From Verrucomicrobia subdivision 3 bacterium UBA7542 (GTDB lineage Bacteria; Verrucomicrobiota; Verrucomicrobiia; Limisphaerales; UBA11358): a DNA stretch of 8,156 nucleotides. Shown one piece after another: positions 1 to 6,039 of this stretch. A model generated the notes under the pieces. The model was not told where the DNA came from and searched no databases. It saw nothing but the letters and a program-made list of their open reading frames with translations. The translations under genes were made by a program, and so were the position numbers. Position 1 is the first letter of the stretch. Every line of letters starts with the position of its first letter. The stretch lies in the NCBI GenBank assembly GCA_002479245.1, contig DLMG01000240.1, positions 2,418-10,573 on the forward strand. The letters are read 5' to 3'.

Positions 1-248
1 AGCTTCGCCTCGCGAAATTCACCCAGTTCGATCAGCATCCGCACCTGCCCGGTCCAGGCGGCGGCGTTTTGCGGGTTGAATTCCAGGACCTTCGAATAAA
101 ACCGCAGCGCCTGCTCAAAGTTTCCGGTCTCAAACGCCGTCCGCGCCTCGCTGAAATAATACGCCTCATCCTTGACCAGCGCCTTTTCCGTCTGCTGCGA
201 CTGGTCCGCGGACTCGTCACCGAACTCAAGATTGACAAACCGGCTCAT
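1..248 (-). CDS. TPR-type protein, N-terminal part (cut by window edge)
   Basis: Translation from the ATG at 246-248 gives an open frame of about 82 residues that runs off the left edge, so the C-terminus is missing. It begins MSRFVNLEFGDESADQSQQT, has a polar acidic lead-in, and from about residue 31 shows an amphipathic helix pair with the TPR pattern (A-x-x-x-G-N-F-x-x-A-x-x-x-Y, then F-N-P-x-N-x-x-A-W). A second repeat starts near residue 65. TPR proteins are scaffolds for protein-protein contacts; the partner is unknown. The start is supported by a 4-nt ATGA overlap with the stop of the upstream S26-like gene, which suggests translational coupling. No signal peptide is visible, so a cytoplasmic location, possibly next to its membrane-embedded neighbour, is inferred. 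The TPR call is good; the biological role is unknown. Confidence 0.8.
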   Translation of the reverse strand, partial: MSRFVNLEFGDESADQSQQTEKALVKDEAYYFSEARTAFETGNFEQALRFYSKVLEFNPQNAAAWTGQVRMLIELGEFREAK

Positions 249-1153
249 GGGGTTGCTTTCATTTGCTGCCGCCAAAACCAGCGTTGGAACGGCTTCCCGG
301 TCCCGACGACCTGTTTTTCGGAAACGGTCGCCAATTGCACCATTGCGGACGAGATGGCCCCCTCGCCGACGTAGCCATGCCCGCTTATATCAAGGTTCGG
401 CCAGATGAACCAATGCTTTTCGGGCACGACCACCTCGCCGCTTCCCGGCATGTGCGGCAAAAGCGGCTGCGCTTCGCCGTTGACCTTGAAGGAGTCCGCG
501 GAAAAAACCACCCGGTCTCCCGCCCCGGCCAGCACCAGCCCCCAGCAGTAACCGTCCTGAACCTGGACCATGCCGCCGGCGTATTCTTCCATCCCGGCAT
601 CTTTCAGCGAATACCTGACCCAATCCCCGCGTTTGATGCCATGCGCCCCGGCCAGCCGTTGCACGATTAACACGTTACCCCGCACGTGCAGCGGCGTCAG
701 CCAATGTCGTTGGATGTAGCTCCGCGCCGGCATATAAAACAGCAGGCCGGCGATCAAAACCAGCAGCGTAAACACCAGGCGGGACTGGAGCGGTTCGTTC
801 CCCAGCAACGGTTGGCAGTAATAAACAAATCCGGTGACGTGGATTGAAAGCAGCAAACCGAAAGCCATATTGCCCGCCCGATAACCGAATCCCGCGAAGA
901 AGGCAAGCAGCAGCAGCCCGTACCCGGCAAAGCCCGCCCATCTCCAAAGTCGCGGCCCGCGAAGATAAACCCCCATCCCGGGCACCAGAAAGCTGGCCAC
1001 CAGCCCGATCACGGTCATCCTTTGCGGCAGATGGATGCGATCCAGCGCCAGCCGCCGCCGGACGCTGGCGCCGAAGGCAAACAACGGACTGTACCAACCC
1101 GCCCGCGGCGGATAGTAGGCCGAAGTCTCTTCCGTTATGTTCGTTCTGGCCAT
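245..1153 (-). CDS. Multi-pass membrane protein with degenerate S26 (signal peptidase I-like) domain
   Basis: 302 residues from the ATG at 1151-1153. Residues about 45-140 form roughly four hydrophobic segments, including the turn PGMGVYLRG. From about 150 a soluble domain follows the order of signal peptidase I boxes: TPL near 153-155, RGDWV at 175-179, GAGDRV at 210-215 with KVNGE just after, then VPEKHWFIW at 243-251. In the active family (S26) the nucleophile is Ser in S-M-x-P-T and the base is Lys in K-R-x-V-G-x-P-G-D. Here the equivalent places appear to be Trp151 and Gly205, and the G-D-N-R-x-x-S box is not recognisable, so catalysis is doubtful. Its stop overlaps the TPR gene start by ATGA. 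An in-frame ATG 21 codons upstream lies in a hairpin repeat and was rejected. It may be a membrane scaffold or substrate binder (inference). Confidence 0.72.
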   Translation of the reverse strand: MARTNITEETSAYYPPRAGWYSPLFAFGASVRRRLALDRIHLPQRMTVIGLVASFLVPGMGVYLRGPRLWRWAGFAGYGLLLLAFFAGFGYRAGNMAFGLLLSIHVTGFVYYCQPLLGNEPLQSRLVFTLLVLIAGLLFYMPARSYIQRHWLTPLHVRGNVLIVQRLAGAHGIKRGDWVRYSLKDAGMEEYAGGMVQVQDGYCWGLVLAGAGDRVVFSADSFKVNGEAQPLLPHMPGSGEVVVPEKHWFIWPNLDISGHGYVGEGAISSAMVQLATVSEKQVVGTGKPFQRWFWRQQMKATP

Positions 1154-1160
1154 GAAGGCA

Positions 1161-1230
1161 ATGGAGTGATGGAGTTTTGGAGTAATGGAATATCGCACAC
1201 CCCAATATTCCATCACTCCATCACTCCAAT
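1161..1230. repeat. Hairpin made of 8-bp tandem units between DUF2997 and S26-like genes
   Basis: The left arm on the plus strand is four consecutive octamers at 1161-1192, all variants of ATGGAGTG. The right arm at 1206-1229 is three octamers of the same kind in inverse orientation. Arms 1168-1193 and 1205-1230 pair at 21 of 26 positions around an 11-nt loop (1194-1204). It fills nearly the whole gap and ends 7 nt upstream of the S26-like ATG. In the minus-strand transcript it would fold into a long stem; it lacks a U-tract, so it is not an obvious terminator. It could be an mRNA stability or attenuation element, or simply a mobile repeat. Confidence 0.85.
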
Positions 1231-1235
1231 CCCCG

Positions 1236-1436
1236 TCAATGTCGCTGCTCGATGTTGAACTGCACCTGCTCCTCCGGCTCGTAAAATTCGCTGGTCTCCC
1301 GTTGCGACTTCATTTCGCCGACGATTTGCTCGAACATCTTCACCGCTTCATGGCAGGCGCGGCCCTTGTAACCCTTGATGTGCAACTCGACCTCGCCGGT
1401 CTTGCCGATGGTAATGTCAAATTCGCGCTGGGGCAT
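1236..1436 (-). CDS. DUF2997 family small protein
   Basis: 66 residues from the ATG at 1434-1436. The sequence has the compact beta-rich pattern of DUF2997 as I recall it: an N-terminal strand with DITIGKTGEVELHIKGYKG, a conserved-looking Gly-x-x-Gly-x-x-Cys (Cys28), a helix (residues about 29-44), and the exit segment T-S-E-F-Y (49-52). DUF2997 proteins are known mainly from genomic linkage with DUF1257 (Ycf35) and AAA+ (Ycf46-type) genes, and the same linkage occurs here with 1542-2015 and 2321-3874. The biochemical function is not established. The longer in-frame version starting at 1493 would translate the adjacent heptamer hairpin, so I chose the internal ATG, although it has no clear Shine-Dalgarno sequence. 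No signal peptide or membrane segment. Confidence 0.78.
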   Translation of the reverse strand: MPQREFDITIGKTGEVELHIKGYKGRACHEAVKMFEQIVGEMKSQRETSEFYEPEEQVQFNIEQRH

Positions 1437-1451
1437 AAGGTTTTTCAAAAA

Positions 1452-1529
1452 CATCCAACGCTCAACATCCAAAAATGCCCTAATCGCAACCATTGGATGT
1501 TCGACGTTGAATGTTGGATGTTGGATGTT
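1452..1529. repeat. Hairpin made of 7-bp tandem units between Ycf35-like and DUF2997 genes
   Basis: On the plus strand, 1493-1527 is five consecutive heptamers, three of them exactly TTGGATG and two variants (TTCGACG, TTGAATG). Positions 1452-1472 are three heptamers of the same type in inverse orientation. The arms 1452-1472 and 1493-1513 pair at 17 of 21 positions around a 20-nt loop. It occupies most of the 105-nt gap and lies 15 nt upstream of the DUF2997 start. The architecture matches the octamer hairpin at 1161-1230, but the unit sequence and length differ. Confidence 0.85.
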
Positions 1530-1541
1530 CCCTTCATAAAT

Positions 1542-2015
1542 TCACCCATCCCAACGCCGGACCTTCAGGCGGATGGACCGGTCCTCGTTCTGTTCCTCTT
1601 CCACGACGTTGAAGCCCCGCTTCCGCATTTCGTCCATCAATTTCTGATAGACGTATTGCTGGACGACACGCTGGCTCAATTCCTCGCCTAGGGCGCGCAA
1701 TTCCTCCTGGCCCTGGCCGGTGCCGGTCACCAGTAACAACGCCTTGCCGCGCGCGTCGCGGGAGAACGTCACGGTGACGCCGCTGCGGGTGACGGTCATG
1801 TGCTGGTCACGGCCCAGTTGATCCGTGACGACCTCGCTGCGCTCAATTTCCAGCCGGACCGGTTTGGCCTGCTTTTGTGCAGCAGCGGCGGCGGCCTGGT
1901 TTTTGGCTTCGGATGCGACCTGGTATCCGAGCGACGCCGCGGCCGCCACGACCGCCGCGCTGAAAGCCGGCCATGCCGCGATGACCACCGGAGCCAAAAT
2001 GCTGACTGCGCCCAT
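1542..2015 (-). CDS. Ycf35/DUF1257-like protein with Ala-rich hydrophobic N-terminus
   Basis: 157 residues. Residues 4-30 are hydrophobic and Ala-rich (ILAPVVIAAWPAFSAAVVAA), long enough for a membrane or membrane-associated helix, followed by a polar Ala/Gln linker (31-50). Residues 52-105 look like a small beta domain. The C-terminal 45 residues carry the pattern seen at the end of Ycf35/DUF1257 proteins: helix with R-V-V-Q-Q-Y-V-Y-x-K, then K-R-G-F-x-V-V-E-E-E, then D-x-S-I-R-L-x-V-R-R-W. Only this C-terminal part supports the family call; the N-terminus is unlike canonical Ycf35. Its position between a Ycf46-like ATPase and a DUF2997 protein strengthens the assignment. It starts 14 nt after the stop of the small membrane protein. 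Its function is unknown; acting with the ATPase is inference. Confidence 0.68.
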   Translation of the reverse strand: MGAVSILAPVVIAAWPAFSAAVVAAAASLGYQVASEAKNQAAAAAAQKQAKPVRLEIERSEVVTDQLGRDQHMTVTRSGVTVTFSRDARGKALLLVTGTGQGQEELRALGEELSQRVVQQYVYQKLMDEMRKRGFNVVEEEQNEDRSIRLKVRRWDG

Positions 2016-2029
2016 AAGCTTTAAAAATT

Positions 2030-2275
2030 TTAATTTCCTACCAGCTTTGACCGGGCTTTGTGCAATTCGTCACGCGACAAGGGGGAATACCGCAATTTGT
2101 TCCGCCGGTTGGCCCGGGCCAGGCAAAAGGCCGACCAACCCCGCGCCAAAACATACAGTCCCATCACCGGCAACAAAATCGGCAACAACGCGAGGGCGCC
2201 GAGGGCGATCAAGAAAAGAGCCGCGTAACGGCGGTCTTTGAAAGTATCATACCGGTTGCCCCAAAAAGAATTCAT
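2030..2275 (-). CDS. Small membrane protein in the Ycf46-like cluster
   Basis: 81 residues. A short polar N-terminus (MNSFWGNRYDTFKDRR) is followed by a strongly hydrophobic stretch at about 17-46 containing a double-proline kink (LPILLP). This could be one long helix or a tight two-helix hairpin. The tail is basic (CLARANRRNKLR) and ends in a charged helix. By the positive-inside rule the Arg/Lys-rich flanks suggest a cytoplasmic tail. I do not recognise a family. It lies 45 nt after the ATPase stop and 14 nt before the Ycf35-like gene, so it is probably co-transcribed and may anchor or recruit the ATPase complex at the membrane (inference). ATG start at 2273-2275; no strong Shine-Dalgarno. 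Confidence 0.72.
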   Translation of the reverse strand: MNSFWGNRYDTFKDRRYAALFLIALGALALLPILLPVMGLYVLARGWSAFCLARANRRNKLRYSPLSRDELHKARSKLVGN

Positions 2276-2320
2276 CTGGCTCGTTGTTTTATGTGTTCGA
2301 ATTTCGCGTTTCCATAAACG

Positions 2321-3874
2321 TTACAATTCCATCCGCCGGGTGGTGCTGGCCTTTTGCGTGTCACGCGGCACGCTGGCGTTGCGCGCGCGGCCTTCCGCCC
2401 AACTGCGCAGGCGGTTGATCTGTTCATCCATCGTTTTGGCCAGCGGCACGGTTTGAGACAGGGTCGCCAGGACGGATTCGGTCGTGATGTCCTGTTTGGC
2501 GTAAAACGCATCGTAAAGGGCGCTGTTGATGGCCTCCTCGATTTCCGCGCCGCTGGAGTCCTTGCTTGCCCCGGCCAGCGCCTCCAAATCGAACTTGTCC
2601 GCCGCCCGTCCGCGCCGGTTCAGGTGAATGCGGAAAATGTCCTTGCGTTCTTCCTGGCTGGGCAGGTCCACAAAAAAGATTTCATCCAGCCGCCCTTTGC
2701 GCAGCAGCTCGGGCGGCAGTTGCGAAATGTCGTTGGCCGTTGCCACCACAAACACCGGCGCGGTCTTTTCCGAAAGCCAGGTCAGGAAGGTCCCGAAAAC
2801 GCGCGCGGTGGTGCCGCCGTCGGTGGCGCCGGAACCCTGTGAACCCGCAAACGCCTTGTCAATTTCGTCCACCCAGAGAATCGCCGGCGCGACCGACTCG
2901 GCGACGGCGATGGCCCGGCGCACATTTTCTTCCGATGACCCCACCAGGCTGCCGAACATCCGCCCCATGTCAAATCGCAGCAGCGGCAGTTGCCATCGGG
3001 TTGAAACCGCCTTGGCGCAAAGGCTCTTGCCGCAACCCTGGACGCCGAGCATCAAAATGCCCTTGGGCGCGGGCAGGCCGAAAGCGCGGGCCTCTTTGGT
3101 AAACGCCGCCGCGCGCTTGTCCATCCAATCCTTCAAAACCGCCAGGCCGCCGATGTTCGCGAAATTTTCTTCCGTCGTGTAATACTCCAGCAGGCCGCTC
3201 TTGCGGATGATTTGCTGCTTCTCGGCAAAGACCTCGATCACGTCATCGCCGCACAAGCGCTCGTCCTTGACAATGATTTTGGCGAAAACATTTTCCGCCT
3301 CGCCGAGTGTCAGGCCCAGCGCCGCCTGCAGCAGGCGTTCCCGGCCGGCGTCGTCCAGATCAATCTTTACCTGCGCGAACTGCTTCACGTCCGCGATGAT
3401 CTTGTCGAGCAGCGCGTTCAAGTCCTCGCGCGCCGGCAGCGGGTAGTTCAGCACGGTGACCTCTTTTTCGAGTTCGGTGGGGATTTCCAGCACCGGCGAA
3501 ACCAGAATGATGGTTTTGAAGCTGTTTTTCAGATGCAGCGCGATTTCCTTGAGTTTGCGGACGATGGCAAAGTTGTTTTTGGTCAGGAACGGATGGAAAT
3601 CCTTGAAGATGAAAATGGCCGGCTCCACCTGCTCGATGACCTGGTCCAGCGCCGCGAGCGGGTCCTTGGTGGTGACGTTGCGATTTTTGTGCGACTGGAT
3701 GGAAGTGCCGGCGGGCACGATGCCGGTGTTGTAACTCCACTCGAAGACTTTTTTCTGCCGCTTGGCGGCAATTTCGACCACCACGTTTTGCACGCGCATT
3801 TCCTCGCTCGAAATGATGTAAAGGATCGGATAACGCGCCCGGATGAGGGTTTCAAGTTCAGTTTGGAAGTTCAT
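2321..3874 (-). CDS. ycf46: Ycf46-like AAA+ ATPase
   Basis: 517 residues. Residues 1-225 are the family-specific N-terminal domain, opening with an amphipathic helix and [10 protein letters not shown], typical of Ycf46-type proteins. The AAA+ module spans about 235-480: Walker A GVQGCGKS (277-284), Walker B ILWVDEID (332-339), sensor 1 Asn381 in VATAND, and candidate Arg fingers in RKGRLDEIF (392-400). A GAEIEEA helix near 442-448 is sensor-2-like. All nucleotide-binding residues look intact, so ATP hydrolysis is likely. No membrane segment. Ycf46 proteins are best known from cyanobacteria and plastids; their remodelling substrate is unclear. The gene overlaps the 51-residue upstream gene by 17 nt in another frame. 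Tail residues 485-517 are basic and probably flexible. Family call strong; the role in this organism is unknown. Confidence 0.9.
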   Translation of the reverse strand: MNFQTELETLIRARYPILYIISSEEMRVQNVVVEIAAKRQKKVFEWSYNTGIVPAGTSIQSHKNRNVTTKDPLAALDQVIEQVEPAIFIFKDFHPFLTKNNFAIVRKLKEIALHLKNSFKTIILVSPVLEIPTELEKEVTVLNYPLPAREDLNALLDKIIADVKQFAQVKIDLDDAGRERLLQAALGLTLGEAENVFAKIIVKDERLCGDDVIEVFAEKQQIIRKSGLLEYYTTEENFANIGGLAVLKDWMDKRAAAFTKEARAFGLPAPKGILMLGVQGCGKSLCAKAVSTRWQLPLLRFDMGRMFGSLVGSSEENVRRAIAVAESVAPAILWVDEIDKAFAGSQGSGATDGGTTARVFGTFLTWLSEKTAPVFVVATANDISQLPPELLRKGRLDEIFFVDLPSQEERKDIFRIHLNRRGRAADKFDLEALAGASKDSSGAEIEEAINSALYDAFYAKQDITTESVLATLSQTVPLAKTMDEQINRLRSWAEGRARNASVPRDTQKASTTRRMEL

Positions 3875-4013
3875 GTTTCAAAGTGTTTTTTTGCATCGCC
3901 CGCTGGTTCATGGCCTCGTCTGCCGGGTTCAATTCCGCCAGCACCTGCGCCATTACCGGCGTGATATTATGCGCCAGAATCCTGCCGTCGGCCAGAATCA
4001 TTACTTCAGACAT
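3858..4013 (-). CDS. 51-residue conserved-looking small protein overlapping the AAA+ gene
   Basis: 51 residues from the ATG at 4011-4013. It opens with a short beta hairpin-like segment (VMILADGRILAHNITP), then an amphipathic helix (VMAQVLAELNP), and ends in a charged tail. It has no Cys, no signal peptide and no TM segment. It begins 7 nt after the upstream hypothetical gene and its stop lies 17 nt inside the ATPase gene in another frame, a layout that normally signals translational coupling. An AAGG motif about 12 nt upstream of the ATG may act as a weak ribosome site. I do not recognise a named family. The context suggests an ATPase partner or a coupling leader peptide (inference). An in-frame ATG at 4046 would overlap the upstream gene and was not preferred. 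Confidence 0.7.
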   Translation of the reverse strand: MSEVMILADGRILAHNITPVMAQVLAELNPADEAMNQRAMQKNTLKHELPN

Positions 4014-4020
4014 GTTTGAT

Positions 4021-5013
4021 TCAGCCTTGCGAGGTTTGCTTCTCATATTCTATTCCTCGGCTTTTTAATTTGGCTTCAATTTCCTCTTCGGTATCCCAAC
4101 TGGATGAACTGCCATAGTGAAGAAGGCATCCAGAACAGTTGCCAAGGCGATATCGCGTATCGGTAATCCCTGTCTTTCTCATAAGTTCTGGCAAACAAGA
4201 AAAATTTTGCACAGGATGAACGGTCTGAACCCTCGCATCAATGGTATAGGCTACCACGCACTGGGCTTCTCCCTCTTCCGGCCAATTGGGCGCAAACACT
4301 CTTAATACGAAACCTCTTGGCATAAGTATTTCGGAAAAACTGGTCCAATCTGTGGTTTTAAAACTGGCATGAAGAAAACCAACATCAAATGGCGGCGGAT
4401 ATTTTTCAAACCGACTGGCGCCGTCTTCCTCATGAAGATATGTGCCTTCGGAATACCAAGTGATTTCGCTGATGAAATTTGAGTCATTAAGTTTCCATTT
4501 GGCGGGCAAGGGCATTGTTGGTGGAACGGCTTGACTTAGAAAATCGCCAACAAGAAACAAAGGAGTCACAATTCGATCATCCTTCCGGGACAAAAAATAG
4601 TCGGACGAACAGTAGGCAAGCCAAAGGGGAAAGATGAGATTCGAGTCAAAACCGACCGGAAAATTACCATTCAATACCCGCCCCGAAGCAGTGATGAAAT
4701 TTTTGTCATCGGTATTTTCAGGGAATTTATTTGCATTACATTGCCGCAATTGGAAAATTTTCGTACCGTCGCAACCCATTTCCTCATATTGAATAGCATC
4801 CTCATTCAGGTTCGTCGTTCGGATTTTCCACTGTCGTCCCTTTCTGGTGACAATGAACTGTTTTGACCATTGAATTTTTTCCGGCTCGGGAGAATGTCGG
4901 CGGCGAGATTCAGTCAAATAGAAAATGTTTCCTTCCACTTGAAACTCCGGTCCCTGGCCGTTGATTCGGTTTGAGGATGGCGACGATTTTGATAGTTCAA
5001 TTCCGGATTGCAT
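4021..5013 (-). CDS. Hypothetical protein, lower-GC gene
   Basis: 330 residues, not recognised as any named family, although the style (repeated aromatic and Arg-rich beta strands, F-D-S-N-L-I-F-P-L-W-L-A-Y-C-S-S near 120-140) reminds me of uncharacterised Verrucomicrobial proteins that I believe occur in several copies per genome. It is predicted beta-rich and soluble, with several Cys and a late C-S-G-C motif near residue 300 that could bind metal or form a disulfide. No signal peptide on the chosen ATG (5011-5013); a TAA lies in frame one codon upstream of that ATG's preceding codon, so it cannot extend. Hand counts give 28/60 and 25/60 GC in two 60-base blocks (4081-4140, 4741-4800), against 43/60 (5521-5580) and 35/60 (3001-3060) in neighbours, consistent with a later arrival. 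Function unknown. Confidence 0.8.
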   Translation of the reverse strand: MQSGIELSKSSPSSNRINGQGPEFQVEGNIFYLTESRRRHSPEPEKIQWSKQFIVTRKGRQWKIRTTNLNEDAIQYEEMGCDGTKIFQLRQCNANKFPENTDDKNFITASGRVLNGNFPVGFDSNLIFPLWLAYCSSDYFLSRKDDRIVTPLFLVGDFLSQAVPPTMPLPAKWKLNDSNFISEITWYSEGTYLHEEDGASRFEKYPPPFDVGFLHASFKTTDWTSFSEILMPRGFVLRVFAPNWPEEGEAQCVVAYTIDARVQTVHPVQNFSCLPELMRKTGITDTRYRLGNCSGCLLHYGSSSSWDTEEEIEAKLKSRGIEYEKQTSQG

Positions 5014-5026
5014 GTTTTAAAAATTG

Positions 5027-5050
5027 TTATGGCAAAATTAATTTTTTCAT
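5027..5050 (-). other. Orphan 7-codon ORF coupled by ATGA to the radical SAM stop
   Basis: The ATG at 5048-5050 overlaps the radical SAM TGA as ATGA and encodes MKKLILP before a TAA at 5027-5029. The beginning resembles the n-region of a secretion signal. It is not in frame with the following 330-residue gene. The 33-nt gap around it is extremely AT-rich (5 of 33 G or C). It may be a remnant of an older start with a signal peptide, a tiny leader, or chance. Confidence 0.35.
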
Positions 5051-6039
5051 TCCACCAAATTCAGCCTGTAGTCCCTGGCCATCTCGTTGGCACGCTCGGC
5101 TTCGGCTCTGGAAATCGGGCTTAATAGTTCTTCGTGTTGCCGCGTGTGCCACGCCGGCCAGAAACCGGAGCGCAAATTCACTTTGACGCCGGGCAGATTT
5201 TCAGCCAGCCATGCCGCCACCGGCTGCCAGCAACATTCCACATGCCCCGGCATGAGCAGATGGCGCACCATCAATTCGCTGTGTTCATCGGCCCACAACA
5301 GATTCTCCTGAACGATGCGGACATAGCTGGAAACTTTCGCCAGCCGTTGGGCGCAAGCGTCGTTGCCAAATTTAAAGTCTGCGAGCCACACGTCAAACAT
5401 GCCGTCGAGCAATTCGCGCGCCCGGGCTGACCCGTGCGCGTTGGTCTTCCAAACCAGCCGGGCCGTTTCCGGCAGCCACGACACAAATTCCAGCGCGGCC
5501 GGCAAATGAACCGTCGGTTCGCCGCCCAGCAATTGGATCGTCCGCGCGCCACCTTCCAGCGCCGCCTTGGCCTGCTTCGCCATGGCGCGCGCATCAAAGC
5601 CCGCGCCCGCCCGCGGATTCCAGCTCGACGCTCCCGTGATGCAAAAGTCGCAGCGCAAATCGCATCCGCTTAACGCCACGTTAAAAGCGGGGGTCAATTC
5701 CAATTCATCCGAAACCTCGGTTTGCGCGGAGAAAAAGCGCACCTCCGACCCGGCATGGCACAGGCCATTTTCACCCGCCAGCCGGTTGACCCGGCAGTCG
5801 TGCGCGCAGAAGCGGCAATCCGCCAGCATCGCGCGCGCGATCCGCGCCCGTTCGCGCGCCAGAACGGAACGTAATTTTGGACTGCGGTGGCAGAGCGCAG
5901 CGGCGACACCGCTTTTGGAGACCTCGTCAACACCCGCCAAAGCGGCCTGGCGCTTCGCTTCCCGCCGCAGTCCAAAGCCGGTCGCGGTTCTTTTGAAAGC
6001 ATTGACGCCCGGCAATCCTGAAATCGTTGATCGGATCAT
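5047..6039 (-). CDS. Radical SAM protein, PflX/activase-like, with N-terminal Cys cluster
   Basis: 330 residues. An N-terminal four-Cys cluster (C75, C78, C82, C94 in the frame C-x2-C-x3-C-R-V-N-R...G-L-C) precedes the radical SAM core, whose [4Fe-4S] motif is C126-x3-C130-x2-C133 (GCDLRCDFC). GGEPTVH at 172-178 is the SAM-binding GGE-type motif, and DVWLADFKFG (216-225) follows the activase-like pattern. This arrangement matches uncharacterised PflX-like proteins (COG1313 type, from memory); the substrate is unknown. Cytoplasmic, expected to cleave SAM to a 5'-deoxyadenosyl radical. The ATG at 6037-6039 overlaps the rhomboid stop as ATGA, supporting this start. Oddly, residues about 22-56 are encoded by a 101-bp palindromic repeat. 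A fallback ATG at 5827-5829 (Met71) would leave only three residues between the initiator Met and the first Cys. CC at 269-270 is a further possible ligand pair. Confidence 0.85.
   Translation of the reverse strand: MIRSTISGLPGVNAFKRTATGFGLRREAKRQAALAGVDEVSKSGVAAALCHRSPKLRSVLARERARIARAMLADCRFCAHDCRVNRLAGENGLCHAGSEVRFFSAQTEVSDELELTPAFNVALSGCDLRCDFCITGASSWNPRAGAGFDARAMAKQAKAALEGGARTIQLLGGEPTVHLPAALEFVSWLPETARLVWKTNAHGSARARELLDGMFDVWLADFKFGNDACAQRLAKVSSYVRIVQENLLWADEHSELMVRHLLMPGHVECCWQPVAAWLAENLPGVKVNLRSGFWPAWHTRQHEELLSPISRAEAERANEMARDYRLNLVE
5876..5976. repeat. 101-bp palindromic element inside the radical SAM reading frame
   Basis: The left arm (5876-5915) starts TTTGGACTGCGG and the right arm (5939-5976) ends with its exact reverse complement. 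The inner ends also match (CCGCTTT against AAAGCGG), with a partly matched middle and a 23-nt loop. The element is open in the frame used by the radical SAM gene and encodes residues about 22-56. I recall similar GGACTGCGG-bordered, CCGCTTT-containing repeats dispersed in Verrucomicrobial genomes. No clear target duplication was found at the borders. Confidence 0.85.

Noticed and set aside
1154..1216. Upstream extension of the S26-like gene
   Set aside because: The extra 21 residues are the translated octamer hairpin; the internal ATG at 1153 gives a clean start.
1437..1493. Upstream extension of the DUF2997 gene
   Set aside because: It is translated heptamer repeat; DUF2997 similarity begins at the ATG at 1436.
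1161..1527. Possible CRISPR array from the two repeat blocks
   Set aside because: Units are 7-8 bp, contiguous without spacers, inverted between arms, and differ between the two blocks.
3212..3964. 250-residue plus-strand open frame
   Set aside because: It is antisense to the well-supported AAA+ ATPase and shows no family features.
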